A stretch of 64,000 nucleotides of DNA. Source: a virus. The stretch is taken from positions 1 through 64,000 of IMG/VR virus record IMGVR_UViG_3300032246_001368, one strand, 5' to 3'. How positions within the stretch are numbered: the stretch's first letter is position 1; every line of letters begins with the position of its first letter. Shown here one piece after another: positions 17,676 through 25,149 of this stretch. The notes below the pieces were generated by a model. The model was not told where the DNA came from, made no database searches, and saw only the letters and a program-made list of their open reading frames with translations. Position numbers and translations under genes: made by a program.

Positions 17676-18359
17676 ATGGACAACGTACAATTGCAAACCT
17701 TTATAAAACAACATCATATAGTTTGTGCTACACCTCTCTCATTAGCTGAGTTTAATGAGAAGAGTAAATTAGCAATATTTCTAGACAAGACAGAATATAA
17801 AAACTATACTATTATAGACAATAATACTACTAGTTTATCCAAAGTATATAATTCCTTTATTACAGAAGAAAATAAAGATAAAAATATTATATTCATTCAC
17901 GATGATGTATTAATTGAAGACTTATTTTTTACAGAAAAGCTTGATATAGCTTTTGAAAAGTATGAAATAGTAGGATTAGCAGGAAGTAAGAAGACGGATC
18001 TTACTAAACCAGCAGCATGGCATTTAATGAGTGCCAAAGAAGATATGGTAGGTGAAGTAGGTCATGCATATCAAGGTAAATCATGGACTACAGTATTTGG
18101 ACCTACTAATTCAAGAGCCTTAGTGTTAGACGGATTATTCATAGGAGTAAATGTTTCAAGACTTTTAAAAACAGATACTAGGTTTGATGAAGATTTTGAT
18201 TTCCATCACTATGATATTTCATTTTGTTTAAGAGCTAATAAAAATAAATTAAAAATGGGTGTTGCTCCTATTAAAGTAACTCATTTTGGGTTAGGAGATA
18301 GTATGAATACTCCAGAATGGAATTCCAGTGCCGCAAAGTTCAATCTAAAGTATAATTGA
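17676..18359 (+). CDS. GT-A-type glycosyltransferase-like protein
   Basis: A 227-residue protein. IIFIHDDVLIEDLFF (about residues 67-81) has the Asp pair typical of the nucleotide-sugar and metal site of GT-A glycosyltransferases. VGLAGSKKTDL, AAWHLMS, VLDGLFIGVNVS, then FDEDFDFHHYDISFCLRANK and THFGLGDS complete the pattern of small family-2-like transferases. There is no membrane segment, so it is probably cytoplasmic. It is encoded between queC and the amidotransferase, two bases before the latter, raising the possibility that it acts on modified DNA, but a role in decorating virion or host surface glycans is equally open. Substrate unknown. Confidence 0.65.
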   Translation: MDNVQLQTFIKQHHIVCATPLSLAEFNEKSKLAIFLDKTEYKNYTIIDNNTTSLSKVYNSFITEENKDKNIIFIHDDVLIEDLFFTEKLDIAFEKYEIVGLAGSKKTDLTKPAAWHLMSAKEDMVGEVGHAYQGKSWTTVFGPTNSRALVLDGLFIGVNVSRLLKTDTRFDEDFDFHHYDISFCLRANKNKLKMGVAPIKVTHFGLGDSMNTPEWNSSAAKFNLKYN

Positions 18360-18362
18360 TAT

Positions 18363-19031
18363 ATGTGTGGAATATACAGCGGTCTATCACCTATAGAATT
18401 TTATCATTTATATAAACATAATCAATCCAGAGGAAGTCATAGTTCTGGGTTTCTTTATATAGAAGATGAAGGATATCAAATTACAAAGACCTCTAAAAAG
18501 GATTACACATTCTTTCCAGATATAAAGAACGGATTTTATCTAGGACATAATAGAGCACCTACTACTAGTGGAGATACTAAAGGGCTTTCTAGTTGTCACC
18601 CATTTTCTTTTGGAAGAGCCATAGCAGCACATAATGGAATATTAACCAATACAGAAGCTCTAGAAAAGGTATATGGAATTAAATTTGATGTTGATAGTCA
18701 ATGGATTCCTTATCTTTATGATATAATGCTTAAAAAAACACATCTAAATCTAAAACCGGAAGAAGCTTTTAGATATGTGTTGGAAGATTTAAAAGGCACA
18801 TATGGAATTTGGCTTTATGATATTGAACAAGGATGTGTGTTTGTAGGTCGTGGTGATAATACAATATACTGGGACGGTAAGAATACTTCCTTCTCATCCA
18901 TTGCAGATGATACATATAAGAATTTAATGCCGGATGGTGCTATCTATATGAAGACCAAATCATCTGAAGTTTTTATTGATATAAATGCAGATAGAAGGTT
19001 GAAAAGAGAACAGAAGTACTTTATGATATAA
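18363..19031 (+). CDS. Class II (Ntn) glutamine amidotransferase
   Basis: A 222-residue protein starting MCGIYSGLSP. Cys2 becomes the N-terminal nucleophile after Met removal. SRGSHSSGFL, GHNRAPTTSGDT, then HPFSFGRAIAAHNGILTN are the class II glutaminase motifs. The protein is glutaminase only, with no synthase domain, so it must hand ammonia to a partner. In several phages a class II amidotransferase fused to QueC converts preQ0 to an amidino (archaeosine-type) base in DNA. Here the two activities are separate genes in the same cluster, so this protein probably feeds ammonia to a 7-deazaguanine enzyme. It is followed three bases later by the DUF366-like gene. Enzyme class is sure; the substrate is inference. 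Confidence 0.8.
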   Translation: MCGIYSGLSPIEFYHLYKHNQSRGSHSSGFLYIEDEGYQITKTSKKDYTFFPDIKNGFYLGHNRAPTTSGDTKGLSSCHPFSFGRAIAAHNGILTNTEALEKVYGIKFDVDSQWIPYLYDIMLKKTHLNLKPEEAFRYVLEDLKGTYGIWLYDIEQGCVFVGRGDNTIYWDGKNTSFSSIADDTYKNLMPDGAIYMKTKSSEVFIDINADRRLKREQKYFMI

Positions 19032-19034
19032 TAT

Positions 19035-19607
19035 ATGAGTTATTTAAAACAAGACTACAACGGCGATTTGATTCACAAGAGATTTGGATATGAGTATTTC
19101 AAGAAAGAATATAATCCTCTAGGTGTTATTATTGCTTTCCGAGGTAACATGGACGTTACGGATAATTTAATTGATCTAGAAGATAAGCTGAATAATGATT
19201 ACATTTATTCTGAAGATGCATTAAATTTCTGTTGGGAGATTCCTAATATCTGCCCTATTGGAGCAGTCTTCTTCCAGAGACTCTTTGCTCGTTATATTGG
19301 AGATGAATTGGCTTGTGGTTCTTATGGCAAGCTTGATGTTAAGGTAGACGGAGATGATATTATGATTCGTAAGCCAGGAGATGATTCCTTTGGCAAGGCA
19401 AGTGTTAGTATCACTAAGGTCATTGATGGTAATGTAGCTATAGGACATCTTGGTTTGAATATTAATGCAGGGCCTAAAGCACCTTCATTTGCATTCTCAC
19501 TCTTCCTTGATGATGCCACTGCTTCTAATCTTTGCAGACGCGTTAAGGAAATCTATCATGAGACTATAGCAGATTGCTTCATTGCTACTTGCAAAGTGGT
19601 GATATAA
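19035..19607 (+). CDS. DUF366-like protein, possibly in 7-deazaguanine pathway
   Basis: A 190-residue protein. VIIAFRGNMDVTDNLIDLED (about residues 31-50), YSEDALNF, FFQRLFARYI, then KASVSITK, AIGHLGLNINAG and CKVVI at the C-terminus match my recollection of the DUF366 family of archaea and some phages (an AFRG-x-x-DV, then (V/I)DLED, then YSED-type signature). The molecular function of DUF366 is, to my knowledge, not established. It starts three bases after the class II amidotransferase stop, so the two are translated together. That coupling, with queC nearby, suggests a role in making or inserting a 7-deazaguanine base. Family call by eye, moderate confidence. Confidence 0.6.
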   Translation: MSYLKQDYNGDLIHKRFGYEYFKKEYNPLGVIIAFRGNMDVTDNLIDLEDKLNNDYIYSEDALNFCWEIPNICPIGAVFFQRLFARYIGDELACGSYGKLDVKVDGDDIMIRKPGDDSFGKASVSITKVIDGNVAIGHLGLNINAGPKAPSFAFSLFLDDATASNLCRRVKEIYHETIADCFIATCKVVI

Positions 19608-19633
19608 AACAATCTCGAAGGGTAAGTATATGT

Positions 19634-20269
19634 ATGAATAATACATATTATGGGTTTATATATCTTTGGGAAAATACACATCCAACAGCAGACAAATATA
19701 AAAAATATATAGGTCAGCATGTTGGATGTGTTGAAGATGGATATATAGGTTCTGGAATAATTTTTTTAAAAAAATTTTATTGTAAAAAATATAGAAATTT
19801 TTGGAAAAGAACTATTCTTGAATATTGTCAAGATCAAACCAAATTAGATGAAGCCGAAAATAAATATATAAAAGATAATAATGCTATAGATAGTGAAATT
19901 TTTTGTAATATAAGGCATGGTGGTAGAACAGGTAAATTAAACCCTTCTTCCATTATAAAAATGAAAGAATCTTTAAAAGGCAGAATACCGTGGAATAAAG
20001 GTAAAAAAACAGGTAAACAATCAAAAAAATTAAAAGAAAAAAGGGTAAAGTCTTTAATGGCTAGTAAACAAATTGAAAGAGAAAAAGATTACGAAATAAT
20101 AATTGATTTAATTTCTGAAAAATCTTTTCTTAAAAGAGAAGATTTACAAAACTCATTTAAAAAGTGGAAAGCAACAAAAAGACTTAATGATTTAATCAAA
20201 ATAAATAAACTAAAAATATTTAAAAATAAAAATGGAGAACATTTTTATACTTTGAATAAATCGTTGTAA
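19634..20269 (+). CDS. GIY-YIG homing endonuclease
   Basis: A 211-residue protein starting MNNTYYGFIYLWEN with ATG at 19634. The frame is open further upstream into the previous gene, but the nuclease core begins exactly here. GFIYLWEN, then KKYIGQHVG and YIGSG (about residues 7-42) are the GIY-YIG motifs. NIRHGGRTGKLNPSSIIKMK, then GRIPWNKGKKTG (about 95-135) is a NUMOD3-like DNA-binding region. The C-terminal 60 residues (FLKREDLQNSFKKWKATKRL) may be a further helix-turn-helix. Very A-rich codons contrast with the neighbouring DUF366-like gene. It sits at the 3' end of the deazaguanine cluster. Likely a free-standing mobile gene. Confidence 0.8.
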   Translation: MNNTYYGFIYLWENTHPTADKYKKYIGQHVGCVEDGYIGSGIIFLKKFYCKKYRNFWKRTILEYCQDQTKLDEAENKYIKDNNAIDSEIFCNIRHGGRTGKLNPSSIIKMKESLKGRIPWNKGKKTGKQSKKLKEKRVKSLMASKQIEREKDYEIIIDLISEKSFLKREDLQNSFKKWKATKRLNDLIKINKLKIFKNKNGEHFYTLNKSL

Positions 20270-20291
20270 TAAATTTTATATATAATATAAT
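20264..20291 (+). promoter_or_regulatory. Sigma70-like promoter six bases before the 20298 start
   Basis: TTGTAA (20264-20269), a 16-bp spacer and TATAAT (20286-20291), then six bases to the ATG at 20298. A second TATAAT overlaps at 20281-20286. Same geometry as the primase and helicase promoters, predicting a leaderless or nearly leaderless transcript. Confidence 0.5.
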
Positions 20292-20297
20292 CATTTA

Positions 20298-20690
20298 ATG
20301 GTTAAGAAGAATACTATAGATGGTCTGTTTCCTCTATTAGATTGGATTCTTAAAAAGAAGGGAAAGCTTCCGGTAGATTCAACTCTGCCGGGAGTATTTC
20401 TTATTAATAGATGGTTGTCTATGTCTGAGGGATCTGTAGCTCAAATAGTAAATGCTACTTCCAATAGATGGATAAACAAAACAGAATTAGGAAAAGACAA
20501 TTTGTCTATAAGCAAATTCTTTAATGTAGTATTACCTAAATCTTTTAAAAGAATAACCTATATTAAAAAATCTACTAAAGAATCACATCTAGAAGATGTG
20601 TCAAATGTAGCAAATGCTATGGAATGTTCTATTAAAGAAGTAGAATTTTATAATAGAACCCTTGCAGAATTGAAACAAAAACTTAAATAA
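20298..20690 (+). CDS. Putative small clamp-loader subunit (gp62-like)
   Basis: A 130-residue protein beginning MVKKNTIDGLFPLLDWILKK. The motif GVFLINRWLSM (about residues 32-42) followed by QIVNATSNRW, then FFNVVLPKSFKRITYIKK (about 74-91) resembles the short gp62-type proteins of T4-like phages, which carry a P-F-(I/M)-V-N-R-x-L-S motif and act with gp44 to load the sliding clamp. A gp44-like ATPase is at 33775-34710. The match is a remembered pattern, not an alignment. It opens a run of tightly packed small genes. Alternatives: an unrelated phage early protein. Confidence 0.45.
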   Translation: MVKKNTIDGLFPLLDWILKKKGKLPVDSTLPGVFLINRWLSMSEGSVAQIVNATSNRWINKTELGKDNLSISKFFNVVLPKSFKRITYIKKSTKESHLEDVSNVANAMECSIKEVEFYNRTLAELKQKLK

Positions 20691-20699
20691 AAACAATAT

Positions 20700-21104
20700 A
20701 TGACAATAGCACGCCCTCAACAGGAAGATAGAATTCATGGATTAGTTCAAATTGAAAACTACAAAAGCAATTCTATGGAATTGGATGAATGGAATTTGAC
20801 CAAAGTATTAGATGATATTATTATGGTTCAATATACTGATGTCAATGAAGATGGAACCGAAGTTAATCGTAATGGTATTTGGTTACCTATTAATGCAGTG
20901 AATCATGTCTGGAGAATAGGCAAAGTTATTTTAGCAGGACCAAATTGTAGAACAGTTAAAGAAGGAGATAATGTAGTATTCCCAAATGATAAAGGAATAC
21001 AAGTTTCAAGTCTTAATGATTTAAAACATATTGTCTTCTTGAACGAAAGCCGCATCTTTGGTGTTTGTGAACCAAAGAAGGCAATCGAAAATAAAAAGAA
21101 ATAG
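20700..21104 (+). CDS. GroES-fold cochaperonin (gp31-like)
   Basis: A 134-residue protein. KVLDDIIMVQYTDV (about residues 34-47) is the first strand of a GroES-like barrel, NGIWLPINAVNHVWRIGKVI (about 59-78) covers the mobile-loop region and next strand, and LAGPNCRTVKEGDNVVFPND (about 79-98) is the conserved GPxxxxVKxGDxVxFP block. FLNESRIFGV ends the fold. Phage cochaperonins such as T4 gp31 replace host GroES so GroEL can fold the capsid protein; a gp23-like capsid gene is present, so this role fits. The mobile loop is longer than in GroES, as in gp31. It overlaps the next gene by one base. Confidence 0.6.
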   Translation: MTIARPQQEDRIHGLVQIENYKSNSMELDEWNLTKVLDDIIMVQYTDVNEDGTEVNRNGIWLPINAVNHVWRIGKVILAGPNCRTVKEGDNVVFPNDKGIQVSSLNDLKHIVFLNESRIFGVCEPKKAIENKKK

Positions 21105-21487
21105 TGAAACTTTCTTTGGGTGGTTTAAAAGCCTTATGCCAAACTAACGTCGTTGAAATTAAGTTTCAACGACGAGTAAAGGTATATAATAAACCATCTT
21201 CTAGGAGAATGTTAGCTACTTTAGATAGATCTATATTAGACTCAAAATTAGGAAGAGAAATTTTAAATTTTAAACAACCAACTAAAACCCCTGCTTATGA
21301 TTCAGCATCAAAAGGGCTATTAACAGTTTGGGATTTATTTTTTCAAAATTGGAGATCAATACCAGTTGCAAGTTGTGAAGTAGTTTCAACAGTACCTACA
21401 AGACCTCCAGAAAAATTTTGGGAATATTTTAATAAATCTATCGGTAATATGTCTGCGGCTCAAAAGGCTTCTTTCATGGACAAATAA
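21104..21487 (+). CDS. Hypothetical protein (127 aa), GTG start
   Basis: A 127-residue protein starting with GTG that shares its first base with the stop of the cochaperonin gene (TAGTG), which supports this start. NVVEIKFQRRVKVYNKPSSR followed by RMLATLD (about residues 15-41) suggests a small SH3-like beta domain, and GLLTVWDLFFQNWRSIPV (about 71-88) a conserved Trp-rich segment. FWEYFNKSIGNMS near the C-terminus is helical. I have a sense of this pattern from T4-like phages but cannot name the family. Part of the compact 20298-22711 operon. Confidence 0.55.
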   Translation: MKLSLGGLKALCQTNVVEIKFQRRVKVYNKPSSRRMLATLDRSILDSKLGREILNFKQPTKTPAYDSASKGLLTVWDLFFQNWRSIPVASCEVVSTVPTRPPEKFWEYFNKSIGNMSAAQKASFMDK

Positions 21488-21490
21488 AAA

Positions 21491-21850
21491 ATGAGCATAA
21501 ATGGAACAATCATAGAAGCCGCTTGCAAATCTTTGTTACAAAAAAAGGTAACATTAGAATTTGGAAACAAAGTATATAAACAAGGAAAATTAATTCTTTT
21601 CTATCAAAAGAATTTTTATATTATGTTTATAATGGACACTCCTCGCAAGGAAAGAGAAAAAATAGAAATTCCTATTCCTTATGGAGTTGAAATTCATGAA
21701 GAAGATGATTTAATATATTTTGATTATAGAATCAAAACTTTAGCAAAACATGCTCCAGAGATTGAAAATTATCTTAGAGTATATCCCTCTAAGACATCTA
21801 ACAATAGATTCTGGGATTCAATTTTAACCATAAACGCAAGCAATGAATAA
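21491..21850 (+). CDS. Hypothetical protein (119 aa)
   Basis: A 119-residue protein starting three bases after the previous stop. Residues about 17-60 alternate hydrophobic and polar residues (KVTLEFGNKVYKQGKLILFY), suggesting a beta sheet; YFDYRIKTLAKHAPEIENYL (about 76-95) is partly helical. No family recognised. Its end overlaps the start of the next gene by eight bases, indicating coupled translation in the early-type operon. Confidence 0.5.
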   Translation: MSINGTIIEAACKSLLQKKVTLEFGNKVYKQGKLILFYQKNFYIMFIMDTPRKEREKIEIPIPYGVEIHEEDDLIYFDYRIKTLAKHAPEIENYLRVYPSKTSNNRFWDSILTINASNE

Positions 21851-22091
21851 AATGTTAATATACAGTGCCTTTTCAGGCACCTTTTACGAGATACCAGAAT
21901 CAGACTATCCACTATTAGATCCTGGCCAGTTGCCTCTTAATAAGAAGCCACAACAGAATTGTAATAAATGTTTTGGAAGAGGGCATTTAGGCAAAGACAA
22001 ACAGACATACACATACGCTATTTGTAATTGTGTACGAAAAGTAATAAACCTTGATTTAATTAAAAGAACAGAAGAACAAATACTGAAGTGA
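21843..22091 (+). CDS. Small zinc-finger protein
   Basis: An 82-residue protein. CNKCFGRGHLGKDKQTYTYA (residues 40-59) followed by ICNC (60-63) is a four-Cys zinc-knuckle of the CxxC-x-GxG/H type seen in DnaJ-like and phage zinc-ribbon proteins. FSGTFYEIPESDYPLLDPGQ precedes it. T4-like phages encode similar short CxxCxGRG proteins of unknown role, perhaps nucleic-acid binding. It overlaps both neighbours (8 bases upstream; GTGA, four bases, downstream), so start and end are well fixed. Confidence 0.55.
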   Translation: MNKMLIYSAFSGTFYEIPESDYPLLDPGQLPLNKKPQQNCNKCFGRGHLGKDKQTYTYAICNCVRKVINLDLIKRTEEQILK

Positions 22092-22711
22092 GTACTTTTT
22101 ATATAGATTCAACAGACATTACAACGGATTTATGCAGTATTGGTGGAAAACACAATACTGACAAATCACCGTTTGCACAAAATAGTGTTTGTTGTGGTCA
22201 CCGGAAAGGGTATACCGCCGTATATTCTTTATTATTAGCTCAGTATGATTCTGTACCCTTTAATTTTGCAGAAATAGGAATTGAACAAGGTAGTAGTTTA
22301 TTAATGTGGTCTGAAAAATACCCATTAGCAAACATTAGTGCATTTGAATACTATGATGAAAAAATTCAAACATGTCAAAATCTTAATCTGCCTAACGTAA
22401 AAATATATAAAACAGATGTATCTAATAAAGAAATTTTTAATGAGTCTTTTACAAAAGCTAATACGTTATTTGATGTCATAATAGATGATTCTTCTCATGT
22501 CTTAGAACATGAAAATATAATCATTGAGAATAGTCACAAGTATCTTAAACAGGGTGGTATGCTTATTATAGAAGATATAGAAAGGTCTACAAACATTGAT
22601 CAATTTAAAATTGATTCCAGTGTCTGGAGTTTTACAACGTTTATTATATGTCATCATAATAATAGAAATTGTACAGACAATGATAAAATCTTGGTCTTAA
22701 TCAAAAGATAG
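22088..22711 (+). CDS. SAM-dependent methyltransferase (class I)
   Basis: A 207-residue protein with GTG start overlapping the previous stop by four bases (GTGA). FNFAEIGIEQGSSLLMW (about residues 58-74) is motif I of a Rossmann methyltransferase (E-x-G-x-x-x-G-x-S). AFEYYDE gives the acidic end of strand 2, and FDVIIDDSSHVLEHENI (about 129-145) plus GGMLIIEDIE the later strands. The IDDSSH pattern resembles small-molecule O-methyltransferases of the macrocin type that use metal ions. Substrate unknown; no known DNA methyltransferase motif (DPPY or similar) is present, so a DNA target is not indicated. Last gene of the compact operon before the helicase promoter. Confidence 0.7.
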   Translation: MSTFYIDSTDITTDLCSIGGKHNTDKSPFAQNSVCCGHRKGYTAVYSLLLAQYDSVPFNFAEIGIEQGSSLLMWSEKYPLANISAFEYYDEKIQTCQNLNLPNVKIYKTDVSNKEIFNESFTKANTLFDVIIDDSSHVLEHENIIIENSHKYLKQGGMLIIEDIERSTNIDQFKIDSSVWSFTTFIICHHNNRNCTDNDKILVLIKR

Positions 22712-22713
22712 AC

Positions 22714-22742
22714 TTGAGATACCTCGTAATCTTTATTATAAT
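22714..22742 (+). promoter_or_regulatory. Sigma70-like promoter for helicase, predicting a leaderless mRNA
   Basis: TTGAGA (22714-22719), a 17-bp spacer and TATAAT (22737-22742). Only five bases separate the -10 box from the GTG at 22748, so transcription should start at or within the start codon. No Shine-Dalgarno is present. Confidence 0.65.
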
Positions 22743-22747
22743 AAAGA

Positions 22748-24418
22748 GTGCAGAAATTATTTAGTTCTAAATTTTTACAATCCTTTAAAGGAACACCTCG
22801 CCCTCAACAAGAGGAGGCTCTAGATAAAATAGAAAGAGCCTTCAATGCAGGGAAAAAATATGTGATAGCCTGTTTGCCCACTGGCTCAGGAAAATCCCAT
22901 ATAGGATTAGCTGTAGCAGCATCTACTAGAAATATAGATCCAGAAAGAAAACATATCCTCGAAAGTTACGGTATATATAAAAGGGATCGTAATGGTGGAT
23001 ATGCATATGAAGATGATTTTAATAGTAAACCTTCATATGGAAGTTACATATTAACTGTTACAAGGTCTCTTCAAGACCAGTATCAATCATTATTCAATGA
23101 TGTTATCTTGGCTAAAGGCAAAAACAATTATATTTGTGATGTAGATAAGAATCTTACAGTAGACTTTGCTCCTTGCTTGTTCTCTGCCAATTTAAGAGAA
23201 GATTGCTTCGAGAAGAATAGGTGTCCTTATTACAAAACCAAGAATGATGCTCTAATGGCACAGTACTCAGTTTTGAACTATAGGTACCTGACTAATCTTC
23301 CTCCCTTCTTAAGAAAGAGAGAGATATTCGTATGTGATGAAGCAAGTCAGATAGAAGATGAATTGGTGGGTCAATATTCTGTCTCTCTTTCGTATTCATT
23401 TTTAGCTTCAGAGAATATACAATTTAAAAAATTGATTTCAGATGACTCAGATGAAGCCGGAAGATGGCTTCAAGATATTTATATACAGCTCAAAGACGAA
23501 CTTGCTGATCTCAAGCATAAGGTATCATTGATGTCTCAGAAAAGTAATTCTTTTTCAGGCATTCAATTTAAGCAAATGCAAAGACTGAGTAAGATGTCTG
23601 GCGTTGTTAATACTTTAGGAGATGTAGTTGAGTCGTGGAGAGAATGTGAGTATATGGTTGAGAAGAAGGATTCGGAGTTCGTTACCTTTACTCCTTACGA
23701 CATCAAACCATTAGCCAAGCGAATATTTGATCATGCTGATAAAGTGTTGATGATGTCAGCCACAATCAGTAATCCAAAAGAATTTGCCAAGAGTTTGGGA
23801 ATTGGAGAAGACGAATATGAATATATTGAAGTTAAATCTTCCTTTGATCCTCAGAAATCTCCTATATATTGTTCCACAAAATTTAGTTTATCGTATGCTA
23901 ATATGGCTAAGGATCTCCCCAAGGTTCTAGATCTTGCATTAGCTATTTGTGAAAAGCATAAAGGTGAGAAAGGTATCATTCACACACATACTAATCAGAT
24001 TACTGAATCATTAAAGAAGAAAACAAGAAATATCCAACGTCAATTTCTTTTCAGAGAAGTAGGAGTATCTAATGAAGATATTGTTAAGGCTCATAAAGAC
24101 GAAACTGATAATGATACAATTCTAGTAAGCCCTTCTCTTGATACCGGATTAAGCTTAGATGATGAATTAGGCAGATTTCAAATTATTATTAAAGCACCCT
24201 ATCTTCCGTTAGGTTCTAAGAGAATTAAAAAGCTTTTTGAAAAGAATAAAGAACACTATTCAATGAAAATGCTTGATTCTATTATTCAAATGGCTGGAAG
24301 ATGTACGCGTTCTGTAGATGACCATTCAGTGACTTATATATTAGACGGATCTGCAGTAAAGGCGGTCATGATGAATAAACGCAATTTACCCAAACACTTT
24401 TTAGAACGATTTGTCTAA
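22748..24418 (+). CDS. DinG/XPD-type Fe-S DNA helicase
   Basis: A 556-residue superfamily 2 helicase. Walker A LPTGSGKS is at residues 43-50; the DEAH box is CDEASQIED (196-204, His replaced by Ser). Between them four Cys at 130, 143, 153 and 159, the last in RCPYY, match the Fe-S cluster domain of XPD and DinG helicases. VLMMSATI (about 337) and QMAGRCTRS (about 515) are motifs III/IV and VI. These enzymes unwind DNA 5' to 3' in repair and R-loop removal; in phages they may substitute for other recombination helicases. GTG start at 22748 with the promoter right before it; no better start is seen. The stop lies 11 bases before the gp15-like gene. Confidence 0.85.
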   Translation: MQKLFSSKFLQSFKGTPRPQQEEALDKIERAFNAGKKYVIACLPTGSGKSHIGLAVAASTRNIDPERKHILESYGIYKRDRNGGYAYEDDFNSKPSYGSYILTVTRSLQDQYQSLFNDVILAKGKNNYICDVDKNLTVDFAPCLFSANLREDCFEKNRCPYYKTKNDALMAQYSVLNYRYLTNLPPFLRKREIFVCDEASQIEDELVGQYSVSLSYSFLASENIQFKKLISDDSDEAGRWLQDIYIQLKDELADLKHKVSLMSQKSNSFSGIQFKQMQRLSKMSGVVNTLGDVVESWRECEYMVEKKDSEFVTFTPYDIKPLAKRIFDHADKVLMMSATISNPKEFAKSLGIGEDEYEYIEVKSSFDPQKSPIYCSTKFSLSYANMAKDLPKVLDLALAICEKHKGEKGIIHTHTNQITESLKKKTRNIQRQFLFREVGVSNEDIVKAHKDETDNDTILVSPSLDTGLSLDDELGRFQIIIKAPYLPLGSKRIKKLFEKNKEHYSMKMLDSIIQMAGRCTRSVDDHSVTYILDGSAVKAVMMNKRNLPKHFLERFV

Positions 24419-24429
24419 GTATAAGGTAG

Positions 24430-25119
24430 ATGCGCAATTATACCTTTAACTTTGAAATACAAACAATATTAGAACAATTTGTATCAGCTTTTAATGACAT
24501 TATCATTAAAAGATATGATAACAATAAGAATACATTACCACCTCTTTCTGGGAATCCGGTCAGATTTGTATATGCACCAAAGCAAAGAGTATATGAAGCA
24601 TTAACTACACCAGCACCGGGTGGCATACAGGTACCTGTTGTATCTGTTACTATATCCAGTATATCGAGAGACAATTCAAGAGTCTTTAATAAACTGGATG
24701 GATTTTTTGTTGATAATCCTTCAGCGGATGGAAGTTTAGTACAAAAAATGGGTCAACCAGTACCAGTCAATATTGGAGTTAACATGACTATTGTAACTAA
24801 ATTCCAATCAGACATGGACCAGATACTGACCAATTTTATTCCTTACTGTGATCCTTATATTATAATATCTTGGAAATTGCCAACTTCATCCACCACTACA
24901 TATGAATTAAGAACTGAAGTGCTGTGGAATGGGAATATTAATGTATCATATCCAACAGAATTAAACAATACCGATGCTCAACGGCTTGTTTCAGAGACCT
25001 CATTCACTATAAAGGGATGGATGTTTAAATCTTCTGGAGAAACTATTAAGAAAATTTATAGCATAGAATCTATCTACCAAACAGATGATAAAAATGATTC
25101 TATCTTCACAACTTTGTAA
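24430..25119 (+). CDS. gp15: Tail sheath stabilizer/completion protein (gp15-like)
   Basis: A 229-residue protein. FNDIIIKRYDNN (about residues 21-32), VRFVYAPKQRVYEAL (about 45-59), then VPVNIGVNMTIVTKFQSDMD followed by QILTNFIPYCDPYIII (about 117-152) and TSFTIKGWMF (about 197-206) match the order of T4 gp15, which caps the tail tube and sheath and joins the tail to the neck. The helicase gene ends 11 bases before and the gp13-like gene starts 30 bases after, which is consistent with a neck/tail-junction cluster. AAGG lies near the start, a weak Shine-Dalgarno. Assignment by pattern and position. Confidence 0.7.
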   Translation: MRNYTFNFEIQTILEQFVSAFNDIIIKRYDNNKNTLPPLSGNPVRFVYAPKQRVYEALTTPAPGGIQVPVVSVTISSISRDNSRVFNKLDGFFVDNPSADGSLVQKMGQPVPVNIGVNMTIVTKFQSDMDQILTNFIPYCDPYIIISWKLPTSSTTTYELRTEVLWNGNINVSYPTELNNTDAQRLVSETSFTIKGWMFKSSGETIKKIYSIESIYQTDDKNDSIFTTL

Positions 25120-25149
25120 ACATCAGTCGAACCTTATAAGTATAATTCA

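Noticed and set aside
19574-19633. Upstream extension of the GIY-YIG gene into the DUF366-like gene
   Set aside because: The GIY-YIG core starts right after the ATG at 19634. The extension is Cys/Ser-rich and unlike family N-termini.
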